A stretch of DNA of 64,000 nucleotides, taken from assembly GCA_903772945.1 (NCBI GenBank), contig CAICTM010000069.1:62001-126000 (forward strand), given 5' to 3'. The notes under the pieces are model-generated. The model did no database searches and was not told the origin of the DNA. It saw only the letters and a list, made by a program, of their open reading frames with translations. Positions 29,586 through 42,170 of the stretch are shown piece by piece. The translations under genes and the position numbers were made by a program. Origin of the DNA: Seminavis robusta (lineage: Eukaryota; Bacillariophyta; Bacillariophyceae; Naviculales; Naviculaceae). Position 1 is the first letter of the stretch, and every line of letters starts with the position of its first letter.

Positions 29586-31260
29586 ATGCCCCCTCGTAAC
29601 AACGACGGCTACACGATGGACGTTGACGGACCAACTGCGATGGATGTGGACGTACCAACCGCAATGGAAATGGAGGACACGGAGGACCACGGGATGACCA
29701 ATGGTGGTCCTGGAGGCGGGTTTAATGAATCGTCGTCTACGGCGGGGTCATCGGGTGGAGTAGAGACTCCACCCCAGCCCCAGCAGTCGTATCGTATTCC
29801 TCGCCGTGGGTCCATGTCGGCGGATGAAGAGCGTGAGCGTCGTGCTAGTATCAAAGCAATTTTGGCTGACAAGTCGATCAGTCCGCAGAGCCGTCGTCGT
29901 TCCATTCAGCATTTAATGGATGGACGTCGCAACAGTTTGGGAACTTCTACGCATGGCGGCAGTGTTACTTCCGGGGGCTCTAGCGTGGCCTCGGATGCTT
30001 CTAGCCATGATGACACTGCCTCTTATCATTCAGGAACCAGTGGACCTCCCTTAACAATCCATACCACGCCTCATGGGTATGAAGGAGACGATTGTTTCGA
30101 AGCAAGCGAGCAAATTCGTCGCATGGAGCAGTCGCGTCCTCCCTGCACCCACTACGAACGCAACTGCACTATGATTGCGCCATGTTGCGGTGCTGCCTTT
30201 GGCTGTCGCATCTGTCACGATGACTGCCCCATTTTGCCTCCCAAGATTGAGCTGAGGCACCGCATGCACCGTTCGGCCTCGCTTCCCAGTAGTTTCACCA
30301 CCATGGAACAGCAGGTTCCCCAGGATAGCCATCACAATATTGACCGCTTTGCTGTCAAAGAGATTATTTGTCGCGAGTGCTTTACTCGACAATCCAGTAA
30401 AACGTAAGTGGGCCCTCTCCTGATCTATCTTGGTTGGGTGACTCGACAGTGGTTGCCCTATTTTTGTCTTCTGCAACGTTGAATTCTCACACATTCTATA
30501 TCTTTTTTCTGCCTCCCCTTGCAACAGCAACAATTGTATCAAGTGTGGAATCCAGTTTGGAGAGTACCACTGCAATATCTGCAATCTCTGGATGACCAAC
30601 GACGAACGGCCCTATCACTGTGCCGATTGTGGATTTTGTCGGGTAGGGGGGGCCGAGAATTTCCAGCACTGTCACGATTGTGGCATGTGCATCGATCGAA
30701 GTCTCTACACGAACCACAATTGCAAAAGTGGAAAATACAAATCCAATTGTCCCGTTTGCCAGGAATTCCTCTTCAGTTCCAGAAGTGCCTCCCATGAAAT
30801 GCCATGTGGGCACGCCATCCATTGGGAATGCTTCAGGCAACTGGCGGCTCATGACTCTCGTTGCCCTGTTTGCAAAAAGACAGCCGAGACTCGTGAACGC
30901 ATGATGCCCACGTGGAATGCCATGGCTGCGGGAGTTGCTCTCCAGCCCGTTCCGCCGGAATTGTGCCGGGTGGTCAACATCACTTGCAACGATTGCGAGC
31001 AACAGGATGATGCCAGGGCTTGGCATTTTTTGGGAGTCCAGTGTCGCAACTGTTCGTCGTTCAACACTGTTGTCGACAGGATTATCATGTCGGGGGAAGA
31101 AGCCCACGATTTCCTCGAGACGATGACTGCGAGGCGAACAGTACTCGAGGGCCAGCAAAGAGCCCAGGATGGCGGACCAGATGCCGATTCTGGTGATGGA
31201 GAAAGAGCGCCTAGACCGGAACAACGCAGGCGCCCAAATCGCAGACGCTCCCTGTTGTAG
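29586..31260 (+). CDS. RCHY1: RCHY1/PIRH2-type RING E3 ubiquitin ligase
   Basis: Two exons, 29586-30403 and 30528-31260, intron 124 bp (GTAAGT...CAACAG); 516 residues. The first 170 residues are disordered, with Ser-rich basic blocks (RRRSIQHLMDGRRNS). From about residue 180 come a CHY zinc finger (CTHYERNC, CCGAAFGCRICH, then CRECF), a CTCHY finger (CIKCGIQFGEYHCNICNLW, CADCGFCRVGG), a RING-H2 (CPVCQEFLFSS, CGHAIHWECF, CPVCKK) and a C-terminal zinc ribbon (CNDCEQ...CRNCSSFN). This is the full domain order of RCHY1, which ubiquitinates targets such as p53 in animals; plant relatives (BRUTUS/MIEL1) act in iron or defence responses. The long N-terminal extension differs from animal RCHY1. Confidence 0.92.
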
Positions 31261-31429
31261 TCAAGGTGTCGTCACAAAATAATTGCACACTGATTAATTA
31301 TTGAAATCCAACTTGCAAAGAAGGTGCGATTAGTGTTATCGAAATAAGACACTATTTATAGGTATTGTTTGTGTTTTGCTTGCGATATACCGTAGCTGCC
31401 AAAGCCTGTCTCCGCGGCTGAAGTGCCGT

Positions 31430-34400
31430 TTAAAAGTCATCCTGCTCTCTCTCGAGAATTTTTACTGTCAGTCCGAACCCCGCGAACCCAAGAAGCGACC
31501 TCTGCTGAGAGGCGTTGCCTTTCTTCGACTTTCCAGCACCATTTCTGTTGGATCTAGTTATGGAATTGATCTGGCCCAAGGAAAATAGAGGCTGGGAACT
31601 CCCACTCCTCGTAGAGCCGTACCGATCATTCTGGTGCTGCAAAAAGATTATAACAGCGTAAGAATCGTCGATTGTGGTCTGGATACAACGAAGAATCCAT
31701 GTGCTCTTACCTGGAAGGCTTTCTCTAGTGGGCTCGGTCCCGAATTTCGCTTGGGGTTTCGAAAAGGTTTAGGTTTGAAGTTTGTTCGCACCTTTGGTTG
31801 GTGGGAATATACACGGTTGTGTTCATCGTGTGAGCTTGAAGAGGGATTGTCGGAGTTGGTGTGCACGGCACGGACAGCAGGACCGTAGTCAAAAGCTGGC
31901 AGGCACTCTTCTTCGTCAAAAGCTGGCAGGCACTCTTCTTCGTCGACGATTTCGCTGAGATCAACCACCGAGTCATCGTCAAGAGAATCATCGTGCCTAT
32001 TTCCCTCTCCTTCGAGCGTCACTCTCCTAGATCTTGTCTTGTTTGCGAAATACTTGCTTGTCTCCAAATCAGGATTATCCAAAACAACAACGTCGTCGTA
32101 CGATGAACGCCGTGCCTTCTGCTTCCAGCTCAGTTGTTGTCTCATCTGTAATGGCTGGTTTGAAAACGAAGGAGCTCCACGACCTCGGCTCGAGTGTCTC
32201 GACGACGACAGATCGTCGTACGAAGCTTCCTTGTGACCGTTCTTTCCTCGGACTGATTCAAATCTCTCGGATTGGCGATCTGGCAAGACACCTCTTTGGT
32301 CAGGAAATGCGTCCTGACGAAGAAATTCCTCTTCCGAAAGATCCTCTCCAGAAGAGTAATCAGAATTCGCCGCTGTCTGTTGGACTCGTGCGTTTGAACA
32401 GTGTCGGTCGTCTCGCCTTTGCAGAGTGTGGCAGTTCCCAGAAGCGTGTGCTTTCATCAAATCCTCTTCATGTAGATCTTCTTGGGAAGAGTAGTCCGCA
32501 TCTGGGTAGGTTGGATAGGAGGTCTTGTGTATGTTACCGTGGCTGCCTTGGTTTTCAGGAGACGGGACTGAACTCAACTCATCTTGGGGTGGCCCTTCGA
32601 AAGAGGAATAGTTCTCCTCTTGATGAATGTTTTCCCGGATTCGACAGCGCCGTACCATGCTTTGCCGGGGAGAGTATTGGGCTAAACCATTTTGTACTAA
32701 GCGCTCGCCATGAGGGCTCTCGTCATCTGGAAAAGACTGCTTGTTCTCGTCAATTGGAAAAGACTGCCTGTTCTCTGCGCGACGATGCTTTGCATCAATG
32801 CTTCTCGAACGGACTTCCACTTCGTCAGCAGATTCAGACAAATGTGTTATGCGCCTCTCTCGCGTAGGACTGCCACGTTGTCGAGGCTGTCTAGGAAAGT
32901 ACGTCGATACTTGCTCGTGTGGGTCTGCCAGAGAAGAACTCTCGCTATCGCTTTCGTTGGTCTGGAATGTGTCGAAAGTTGGCTGTTCTGCTTTGGATTC
33001 ACGACGGCGCCGATCGTTGTTCGTAGTTCTGGTATCCGATGGCAAAGCAACAGTACTAAGTTCTGAATAACTCAACGTCTCACTCGGGTCAAGCTCCTGT
33101 GTGTCGACGTCATACTGGAACTCGGCTGCAACCCTCTTTGCGGGTTTCGGTTCAACCAATGTCGGTGCACTCAATGTGGGGGCATGCAAAGGTCTAGATG
33201 GCCGGACCGGGTGATTTCCACGAGCTGGTCTTGTTGCCGGAGGTTCAGGACCGAAATGACGCTTCACGTGACGAACATCGCCCTTGAAAGCGAATTGTTG
33301 TAATCCAAAACCATTAGTTGGCACGGGAACGCTGGATGGTCGTTCAGTCCTTTCGTTTCTGTACGCTGTCAGGATCTCATCGCACGCATTTTCGTCATCT
33401 TTGGCAGCCTCCTTTTCGCGAAAGTTGTCGTGTTGTCGCGGCACCCGAGCCTTCTTGAGATATGGGTTTGTTGGGGGAATTCGAGAGACTCTTTTGCGCA
33501 TGGGAGGAAGCGCCGCGACTTTCCTGTTCCCGCATGCGTGCGTTGGTGTTTTGTTCGAAGTATTGCTTGCTGAAATGGTGTTTGAAATCGGAAGAAGTGC
33601 AGGTCTCGCCGTGGTTGTTTTGGAAATACCAGCATGTAAGTCTTTCAAGAAATGGTCATTTCCTAGAAACGAGATGTCCTCAAACAACCCAAGGTCTGGA
33701 TACCATTTGTTCAAGCGGCTTGTAGATTCTCCGTCCACTTTGGGGCTCACCAAGGTCGTGATGTTGCCTGCCTTGTCCAGGCAAGGATGGTAGTAAAAAA
33801 CCGCTTCGCTCTTGGCAAGGTTTTCCTCGTACTGAGTCCGGTCTATGTTTTTTGTCGCCTTATCGGGAAGGCTGGAGAGTACCTTTCGGAACACTTTTTC
33901 AGGGGCTTCGTTGCAATTTCCTCGGACTAGTTTGAACGCCGTCACCAGACCGATACCATGGAGCATGTTGGGGGCATAGTCACAGCCAGAAAGACAACAT
34001 GCTTGAACGAACTGTCTGACACCGTGTCCAGGTTCCTTCTTCTGAGCAAACCTCATACCGTTGAGAGTGGATTGAAAGCCTGCCAGGCTGTTGTTCTTGC
34101 TATTTTGTTTTGCTCTGGCAAATGACTGCGTGTCGGAAGGATTCAAAAGGAATTCCATCGATGTAATCGAACATTGACCAGACCCTCTGTCTAGTTTGTA
34201 CAGCACGGGGTACGGCGCGTGACAAGCTGCGAGATACACCAGCACATCGGAGTCCTGAATTGAAAGAAAAGGCAGTTCTCCATGAAGTGAGGCCACTAAA
34301 TGGACGGAAAACGTTCAAGGAAAGCCCACCTCCTTACCTCTGTCACAATCGCATCAGCCTGTCCATCGACGCAAATGCGCACCATCTGAGCGTCTGCTTC

Positions 34401-34895
34401 ATAAGGAGCCCAAACAAAGTGAATATTCATGTTCTTTTTACGGCACTTGGATTCGACGTTTGCCATGACTGCCTTGGTTAGACTGTCCACAATCTTGATG
34501 CAGGCCTTGTACTTCTCTTCTGCTAGCGATCTCTTATGTTGTTTTTTGAATGCACGAGCTTCCATCAAGTTGGCACGACGCCGACTCTCTCGATCTTGAT
34601 TGGTGACGGCCTTGAGCGGACAGCGTTTGCCATCCATGACGAGGAAAATATTGGAAATCCCGGCATAATTCAGCAGTTCTTCGCATCGTGTAAAGATATA
34701 TTTTGCGGATGTGTTGACGCACCGAGGATCAATGTTCCCTCGTTCATAGGCTTCCACATAATGTTCTGCGATTGAGTACACACTCTTGTGAAGCCAAGAA
34801 GAAGCATCTACAACAATACATTTGCCAGAGAATTCACGGACGCTTCCTTTGCGGGTGCAGAACTTGAGGTTTTGGAGGAGGCCACAGATGCCCAT
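31430..34895 (-). CDS. EXO1: Exonuclease 1 (Rad2/FEN1-family nuclease)
   Basis: Three exons: complement of 34338-34895, 31711-34254 and 31430-31636; 1102 residues. The N-domain starts MGICGLLQNLK with VVDASSWLH and VMDGKRCPLK; the I-domain has APYEADAQ and, joined over intron 1, ...IVTE-DSDVLVY; then GCDYAPNMLHGIGLVTAFKL (helix-hairpin-helix). The metal-binding acidic residues of the family are all visible. EXO1 is a 5'-3' exonuclease and flap nuclease in mismatch repair, resection and recombination. The long C-terminal region is Ser/Arg/Glu-rich with repeated YSSxEDLxEE-like motifs and a perfect 27-bp in-frame tandem duplication (31888-31941, EECLPAFDE twice). The last exon holds QRSLLGFA at about residue 1079, close to a PCNA-binding box. 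Confidence 0.9.
31888..31941. repeat. Perfect 27-bp tandem duplication inside EXO1
   Basis: Two identical 27-bp copies, 31888-31914 and 31915-31941, lie in the reading frame of EXO1 and repeat nine residues (EECLPAFDE). Identity of both copies points to a recent event. It may vary between strains. Confidence 0.85.
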
Positions 34896-35579
34896 TTGAA
34901 CCGTTGGAGAGCCACCAAGTGGGTTGGGTCTCTTGATGGGATGTTGCGTCTGCAGCGACTACTCAACACTAGCTAGAGAAGTTTTGCTGCTCGCATCCAC
35001 TCAACACTCAATACACTGACAAGACAATCTCCTACCGTACAAGTGAGAGAAATACTGAGACCAAGCCTTTGCGGCAGAAGTGTGACAACGAGTGTTTCGT
35101 CCCACTTGCCAATTCAAAAAATGGCGCGACTTCCAATTTTCAATAATTCTAAAAGCATTGTTTTCTTTTAAAATTACAAATAAATGATCGAAAAGACAAA
35201 TTGGAGACATCTAATTTCAAATCATCAAAATTTAATAGAAAGCAGAGCAAGTTTCCTAAGGGGGACCATGTCCACAGCCGGGCACTTCGGGGATCGTCGC
35301 GGCGGGGACCACGGGTGGAATACTGAAGTCAACGAGTGAGCGGCTGCGAACTACAGATATGTGGATAGGTACCCGCGCCAAACGAGTTGGCTACCAGACC
35401 TTGAGATCCGATTTTTGACACTTCAGGGAATGTGAATGACACACCACAATACTGTACCGTACGCATTTTGTGGTCTGATCTATGGTAATCATCTAATAAC
35501 GGCTTAGTTTGTATTCATATGTAGTGTAATTCGTTTCCATCTCCGGTTGTGTTCCTACTATCAACATTCAGCCAATCAA
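34896..35579. other. Intergenic, no gene seen
   Basis: Between the start of EXO1 and the 3' end of the GDH gene. A/T-rich from about 35120 to 35240. No coding chain found. Confidence 0.45.
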
Positions 35580-38500
35580 TCAAGACAAGCCAAGAGCTGT
35601 GCGAGCTCCACCCGCATCCAGCAGTGCAATGATCTTCTCCTTCTCTTCGGCTGGCATGTCAACGTTGGCAAGACTCTCCGTCAAGGAGGCAACCTCCTTT
35701 TCTTTCTCCACGTACTTCAAGGCGATCGCAGCCAGTCTGTCTGGGGTTTGCGATTCAATGAACTTCGTTCCTTCCTTGTACACTAGTTTTGAAGCCAAGC
35801 ACGAGCAATCGCGTTCTTGATGTACTGCTCAGGAACCCTCTCGTTGACTTTGTCAAAGGACAAGTCAGCCAGTGTCTTCGGAAGGTGTGCGCTGTAAGGA
35901 TGACAACAAAGAGAAGGAATGAGCTTTGTCGTTCTTGCACATTGGTCACAACACAAAGTTCAGCACCGAACACTTACCGGAACAAAGGCAACAGCGACTC
36001 TCTATCTCCCTCGGACAGCTCATCCAAAGCTGCAGTCAGTGCATCGGTTGTCACATTAATAGAATTGCTGATAACCTGGCTGATGCGTGGCAAACTGCCC
36101 GAGTACATCTCGTATTCACGGAAAAGCAGCTCTGCTTCCAGCTTCGCCAATCCGCGGAGCTTCGTGAGGACTTCTTCGACAATGGCATCTTTGTTTTCCA
36201 CAAACTTCTCTTCGCTCAGCAACATTGCAGAACAAATCTCATAGGAGCTCGTAATCACGCCTCCCTTGTTTGCGGAAGAATCCTTGACAATCAAAACACC
36301 GGCATCGTCAAAGAGAGCCTGCCTAGCCTCTGCGGTAACGAAGAGGTTCGCGCCCTCAACAATGAGGGGTGAAGAAGCTGTCCCATCAGGCTTCAGAAAG
36401 TGTTTGTAGTTGTTAATGTCGATTGTGTTGGGGCGTCCCCCGCAAGGAACGAACGCGTCGGCCTCCAATCGGTTGTGCATGCTGTTGCGCATCTTTATTC
36501 CCTCTTCCGTCGAAACGTCATGCAAGACGCCCTGCGGGCCCAACTTAGAAGCATTGAAATGAGAAATGCACAAGCTCGCCTTCATGAGGCGAAGCAGTTC
36601 GTCATGGTCGAGGCCATCCGGATCCTCGGCACATCCCGAATGATCAGCCACCCCAACTACTTTCACGTTTTCGCCGTACTCACGAAATAGGATCTTGAGT
36701 TCATTGCCTGCATTCATGTCAGAATTCAAAGACACTTGTTTGGTCAGGTTCTATGCTCATGTCCCTTCAACACGTCAACAAACTAATGCTTACCTGCAAC
36801 GTCTCCATCAGGTCCACCAGTCATCTTGACTGTGAACTCGGCCTTCGTAGGGTCAATGCCCAAGGCATGCCGCAAGGCGACATCCAAGTAAACATTCACA
36901 CCCTCGGAGGTGACGCCAAACTCCTTGTGGTTGATTCCAGAGCGAGGCTTGCTGGACATGAATGCAGCCGGAACATCGTAGCTGCGGTAAGCGGCTCGTT
37001 CAATGATCCAGTTGATGTCGTCGGGGATGACTTGTTCATCAGGACCCAAGTACCTGCCGTCGTAGAAACAAATCCAAATGATGAGGACAATTGAGCACAA
37101 TATGAAGGAAACCACTCTTCCGAAGAACCTTGCGAAAGCAAACTTACAATATTTCCTAACCAGAACCAAGAATCCAATCAAACCAAGAAGAAAGAATCAA
37201 CTTTGTAAGACTCTCGGACTTCATTGTAACTCAACCAGCGGAGCAGTGCATACCTTCTTTCCGTAATAGTCCACGATTCGTTCGCGTGTTTCTTCAGTGT
37301 CAACAATCAGATCAAGGATAGTATCTAGTAGGAGATGCAGGAAAAGGCGATTGTGAGCGGCATGCTGCCATAATGATGCCGTTGTGATTTCCTGAACTTA
37401 CCGGTGAATGCCTTTACACTCTTTCTCATGACGAAGTCCTTGCCAGCCTCTGACAAACCAACAACATTGATCAAATTGACAGCTTTGCTTCCACCCTCGG
37501 GGATGTCCTTGTTCTTTAGCTGCTGGGCGAATGCTAGCCCATAACACTCATCATACTGGTGGGCCGACTCGAGAGCAAATTGTTCAGGTGTAGGAGGAGT
37601 GACAAGACGCATGCCACCTCGAGAAATGTCACGGAAGCGAGTATGGAAGCCATTGAATCGCCTTCCGTGGAGAAAAACAATGCCGTAAGGAAGTTCACGG
37701 TCCTCGCCCATAATCCTTGGGTCCAACCTCAGCCCAAGCGCGTATCGATCCTCCATGTAGATGTTGGTCTTGAGGGTATGGGCCACCACTTCAATCATCT
37801 TCAAAAGCAACGCTGAAGCAGTAGCGTCCTCCACGTCATTATCAATGGCCTGGCGCAGCTGTTCGCATCTAGCTTCAAAGTCCTCAGCGGGCATCTTCCC
37901 CGCAGTGGGGTTGAATCTGTCCAAGAAGAGATCAGCAATTTGGGCAGCATGGTCAATGTATCGTTCCTTTGTCACTGTTTCCAAGATGTTGGCCTTGGAA
38001 TAGACCAGGGCATTCTCCTTTGACATGATGGGATGCATCAAAGAGCAGATTCCAGTCACAATTTCGCCACGCTTCACTCCGAGCCAAGGATAACGATCAA
38101 AGATCAGATCCATGGTTTTAACATCCAGCCACTTGCACCGCTTCAGCTCCCTGGCCAAGATCTGGAAAGTTTCATCAGTTGCTGTGGTTCCTTCCACTGG
38201 AGCCACATGCATTCGCAACATTGTGACGGTGCCGTTGTCACCATCGGAGATGAGGTCCAAATGGGCATTCTGAACATCCAGATTGTGAAGGAACAGAAGC
38301 CGAGACGCGTTTTCCAGTGCTTGTTGGGGCAGCGTGTTCGCCAATGCAACGTTCACCCAGTAGGTATCTTCTCTATCATCTCCAGATGCATCCTCAACAA
38401 CCACAGCTGTTCCTTCGGTGCCTGTAACGAGTTCAAATAGTTCTCTCTGCCGCAAGAACCTTCTGGGATCAGTCTTGGCAATGTAGGACTTGTTGCATCG

Positions 38501-39560
38501 TTTAAAGTAATCCAGCAAACTTTCCCGTTCAAACAAGGGTGAAGGACGTGGATGATTGGTGCTCCAGTCTCCTGGCGATACAAGCGACGAGAGAGATTTG
38601 ACGCCAGGCATGAGCTGTTCCTGACTTGCCGCCTGAATAGTCTGCGCATAGGCAAGGATCCTAGATCCCAACCGTTCCAAGTCTTCCGAGCCATCAAATG
38701 CATCCTCTCCATCCTGCTTTTGACCTCCACCAAAAACAAAGACGTTGATGGACATGGAATCATCCGCCGTACAAAACACTTGGGCACGAGTCAGTGCTTT
38801 GTAGTCCTCGGAATAGATTGTATGAGGGAGTTCTTTGACCATGGAAAGCAAATTTCCCGGTTGGGTTCCTGCCCGAATCATTGTGATAACCTCTGTACCA
38901 TCACTTGTGGTGCTCTTGAGGTTCAAGTAGTGGTCCATTCCAGCATCTGAATTAAGGAAAAGTATGAAAAAACCCAGCATTGGGTACCAACTGAAACAGT
39001 GAGATATCCATCCATATTGTGTCCAGAAGGCAGCCTTTGTATGATATTCGAACCACAAAAAACAGCATATAAGCATTTGCTCACCTTTAATGGCAGCAAT
39101 GGCCTTGATATGGTCCACACGAAACTTTTCAGGCACTTGCCTAAAGTATGGTGGTGGCACTGAAGAAAAGCAACGAGATGAGAAAAGTAAGTAGCTGTAT
39201 TTAAAACAATGCCAGAACATACATGAGTGCCAAAGAAAAATGACGCCACTTACTGTTTTGCAAGAACCAGGGTACCACTGATTGGATGGTGTTGGTTTGC
39301 TCTTGGATCAATTCATGAATCATTGCCTGTTGGGTGACACGTTGAATATCCAAAGCACCTTCGGCTTGCCATGGTTGCGCCATTCCATGATCTTGCCTGA
39401 GTCCTCTATCCGCCAAGCTATCCCAACTGCTGCGAGGAGGGGGCGGAGCCGAAGAAAAGGCTGCCGTGGTCTGAATGTTCCACAAAGGCATGGGAGATCG
39501 AGCTGCTGCTAGAACTCGAGCCTGCTGTCGAGCCAGCTTGGTAACTCCAGAGCGTAGCAT
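35580..39560 (-). CDS. GDH2: Mitochondrial NAD-dependent glutamate dehydrogenase (large, GDH2-type)
   Basis: Eight exons on the complement: 39254-39560, 39085-39159, 37402-38946, 37254-37324, 37148-37155 (an 8-nt microexon), 36794-37053, 35978-36707, and a last exon from 35891. The N-terminus (MLRSGVTKLARQQARVLAAA) is a mitochondrial presequence. Family features: HTRFRDISRGGMRLV, GGSKAVNLINVVGLSEAG, YLGPDE, SGINHKEFGVTSEGV, TGGPDGDVAGNELK, VPCGGRPNTID, and ANKGGVITSSYE. The enzyme deaminates glutamate to 2-oxoglutarate in mitochondria. The microexon joins KK to EI-LYLGPDE in frame. In the last exon the frame closes at TAG 35783-35785, but the conserved C-terminal block (ASKLVYKEGTKFIESQTPDR) continues in another frame to 35580, so one base appears missing near 35797. 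With the TAG the product is 1034 residues; with the block about 1102. Confidence 0.88.
37148..37155 (-). other. 8-nt microexon of the GDH gene
   Basis: GAAATATT on the minus strand, preceded by GGTTAG and followed by GTAAGT. Without it the frame from the exon ending ...GGAAAGAAG (37254) runs into a stop after the next acceptor at 37053. With it the reading is KK-EI-L-YLGPDE, which matches the conserved GDH order. Confidence 0.8.
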
Positions 39561-42170
39561 GGTTAAATTTTTGTGTATTCTTTATATCTGTTGGTAGATT
39601 TCTTGAAATTGAATTATGGTAGGGTATCCTCAAAAGCTCGATGCTTGCTACACTGCAGCTTTCTTGACAATCAAACCATGCAGGACAGTGTCAAGCAAAG
39701 CCGATTGATCTGTTGATACTACCTTCAAGTTGTCAGATGCACAACTTGGAGTCTTTATGATGTTGATGGATTTGCTCGGTGGCAAAGATGGATTTGCTCG
39801 ATGGCAAAAATACTTTTGCCTTGCTTTGAGGCTATTGATTTGGATATTATATGGAATTCAGTCTGATGGCGAGGACACAAACATCGGAGTATCGGGGTAT
39901 CAGAAGGCAATCACTTGCTATCAATCTAGCTAGTGAAGCCAATCACTGGAAAGATAGAAGCTGTGGGACCCACAATTTTGCATCAACTGCGGAGGTATCC
40001 GTAACGTGTGAGAAAACCAACGAAAGCGAACCTGTGCAGCTAGCCCTGTTGGCTAAAGTTGACACCTTTCTCACTTGCTTGAAAGGCATCAAAATCAAGA
40101 GAGTAGAGTGTCGAGGATTGAATCGAATCATTCATCATTCATCATTCATTTCGAGCTTACTACATACATGTAATTTATCCAACGAGTGACTCAGTCGAAT
40201 GATTCGATTCGACTCGACTCAGTCGAATCAAGATAGCAGGAACGTGCCGCTTCCGCGCTGCCTTCTTGTTTCGCACTTCCCCAAGATCGCTTTGACAACC
40301 ACTTTCAACAAGGGGCTTCTGGTTTTGCTCATAATCTGCCAATTCTACCCGGGAAGAACAATTGCAACGATGAAGGAGACTGCGGTTCGTTTTTGGACGG
40401 AGGCGATGAAGATGATTCGATTCATTCCATAAGTGACAATGTGATTGGCTTTGGTCGTGTTGGCGTCGTGTGCTTTGGTTTCTTGTTGACGATGGTGGTA
40501 GCTTGCCGGTGATGCTTACGTGACAACTTCCGCATGCTGGGTTCTTCGGGAAAGGGATATTGGAGAGGAAACCTTGTTTTCTGCCTTTTTTATCTCTTTT
40601 TCATTTCATAGGGCGGAGTGCTTCTGATCCATTCCCTAGTGACGATATCGAACCAACGATGAGAGCGCTGATGAGCTGATTGACGCACTTTTTGCCTACT
40701 TTTACTAGGACCTGCGGATGGCTCCAATCTACAGCGACGAGAACCCTGTTTGACGATGATGTCCCGATTTGGCGACGGCGAGACCATGACTTATGAGCGC
40801 TGACGAGCGACCCTTTGATCGATTGACGAGACCATATGTGATATGCGGAAGAAGATCTAAGTTCCCCAGATTTGACCATGACGACGACGACGGCGATGTT
40901 TGTTCCCGCGACGACGAAAGTGTTGACCAGGCAGATGTAATGTACCGGGCTCCCGCTTGTGTGCTCCCTTACTCTACTCTTCCGTAGTTTCCCCAGACGC
41001 TACCTTCCTACCGCCCCAGACTTGAAAGGTAAGCCACGCTGCTTCTGACTGCCACGATGGAGCGGAGATTGGATGGTTTGCTCATTCTCGTTCACTCTTC
41101 CCACCGCAGTCCCAACCTAGCTAGGCGTACCCTGAAGTCTTCCTGGTGGCATGCTCCGTGATCTAGTCCTGTCTTGCGTATCCAGTACAACCTACTCGAA
41201 GCGTTTATGCCTGTTCCTGCTCCGGACCCTTCGGATCTACGCCGGTTCCTTCCCACGAGTTGGAGGTCAAGGTCTGCATGTTCCCTTTAGTGTGTCCGCC
41301 ACCTTGGGTTTACGAGAGTGCCGTGTTGTTCGAGTAGCTGACCCGTCCTTCCCATACCAAGCCCAAGCGACAATGTTGCGAGATGGGGTTCCTGTGATGT
41401 AGCTGTCCTGTTCCTTTCCTTGTTCCTACACCCAAGTCCAACCGACAATGATCCTGTTCTCTTGTGGTTGTTTTTGATGTCGAGCCCGTTTATTGTCCTA
41501 CCAGCTTTTGAAGCGTCTGTACGGTAGCAACCAGCCAGGAGATGACCCATTCCATCAATGATCGGCCCAAGACCCCGCCTTTGTCGAGTTCCTTGTCCCT
41601 GTTCTGTGCCCTGTCTAGTTCTACGCAACACCCCTCCAGGGTTGGTTGTTCTCCCATGTCCCTCTCCATTTATGGTTTCCCTCTCTACAAGATGATGATG
41701 ATGACGATGATGATTTCTCCGTGGCGTGTCGGGTAGCTTAGAACTGTACTTTCCTCGGTTGACAAGTCGGCGTCGAAGGCATCTTCCTTTTCAGTCTCCA
41801 GGAGCGATTTGATCCCAGCCATCATATCAGCGTTGCCGCGCGAAGTTAGTACTGTACGCAGGAAGCTTTTTCATCGTGACCCGACGGTTGGTTAGAGTGG
41901 TCCACTCGGTTCTCCGGTGGAAGGCAGGAATAGGTAAACTAGAATACGGCCAGCAATGGGAGGACACTGTTCCTGCCATTCGCTGGTCGGGCTACGGCCA
42001 TCACGTCTTTCCTAGCTAGATAGCCGGTTCTAGATCAGTCATTAGGCCGAGGCCCGAGGCCACAGTGCTTCCGGCAAACCCCGGAGCAACGAGACATCGA
42101 AGGTTTGCGAACTTATTGGGATACTTCTATTGTTGTTAGCTTCTATGCGCTCCACAAAAAGCAGCGTTCA
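39561..42170. other. Gene-free stretch, 2.6 kb
   Basis: No supportable gene. Short direct repeats at about 39765-39810 (GATGGATTTGCTCG twice, 22-bp spacing), CATT(CAT) runs near 40130-40150, GATTCGA/GACTCGA words at 40200-40225, and an ATG/ACG triplet run at 41689-41712. Short open frames at 40601-40987 and 41151-41631 overlap each other in opposite strands and show no domain. Confidence 0.45.

Noticed and set aside
35783-35805. A 20-nt GT...AG intron that would restore the GDH frame
   Set aside because: Too short for spliceosomal removal, and a single missing base explains the break while recovering the conserved ASKLVYKEG order.
40590-41631. Short frames in the 2.6-kb empty stretch
   Set aside because: They overlap on both strands and show no domain, start context or splice chain.
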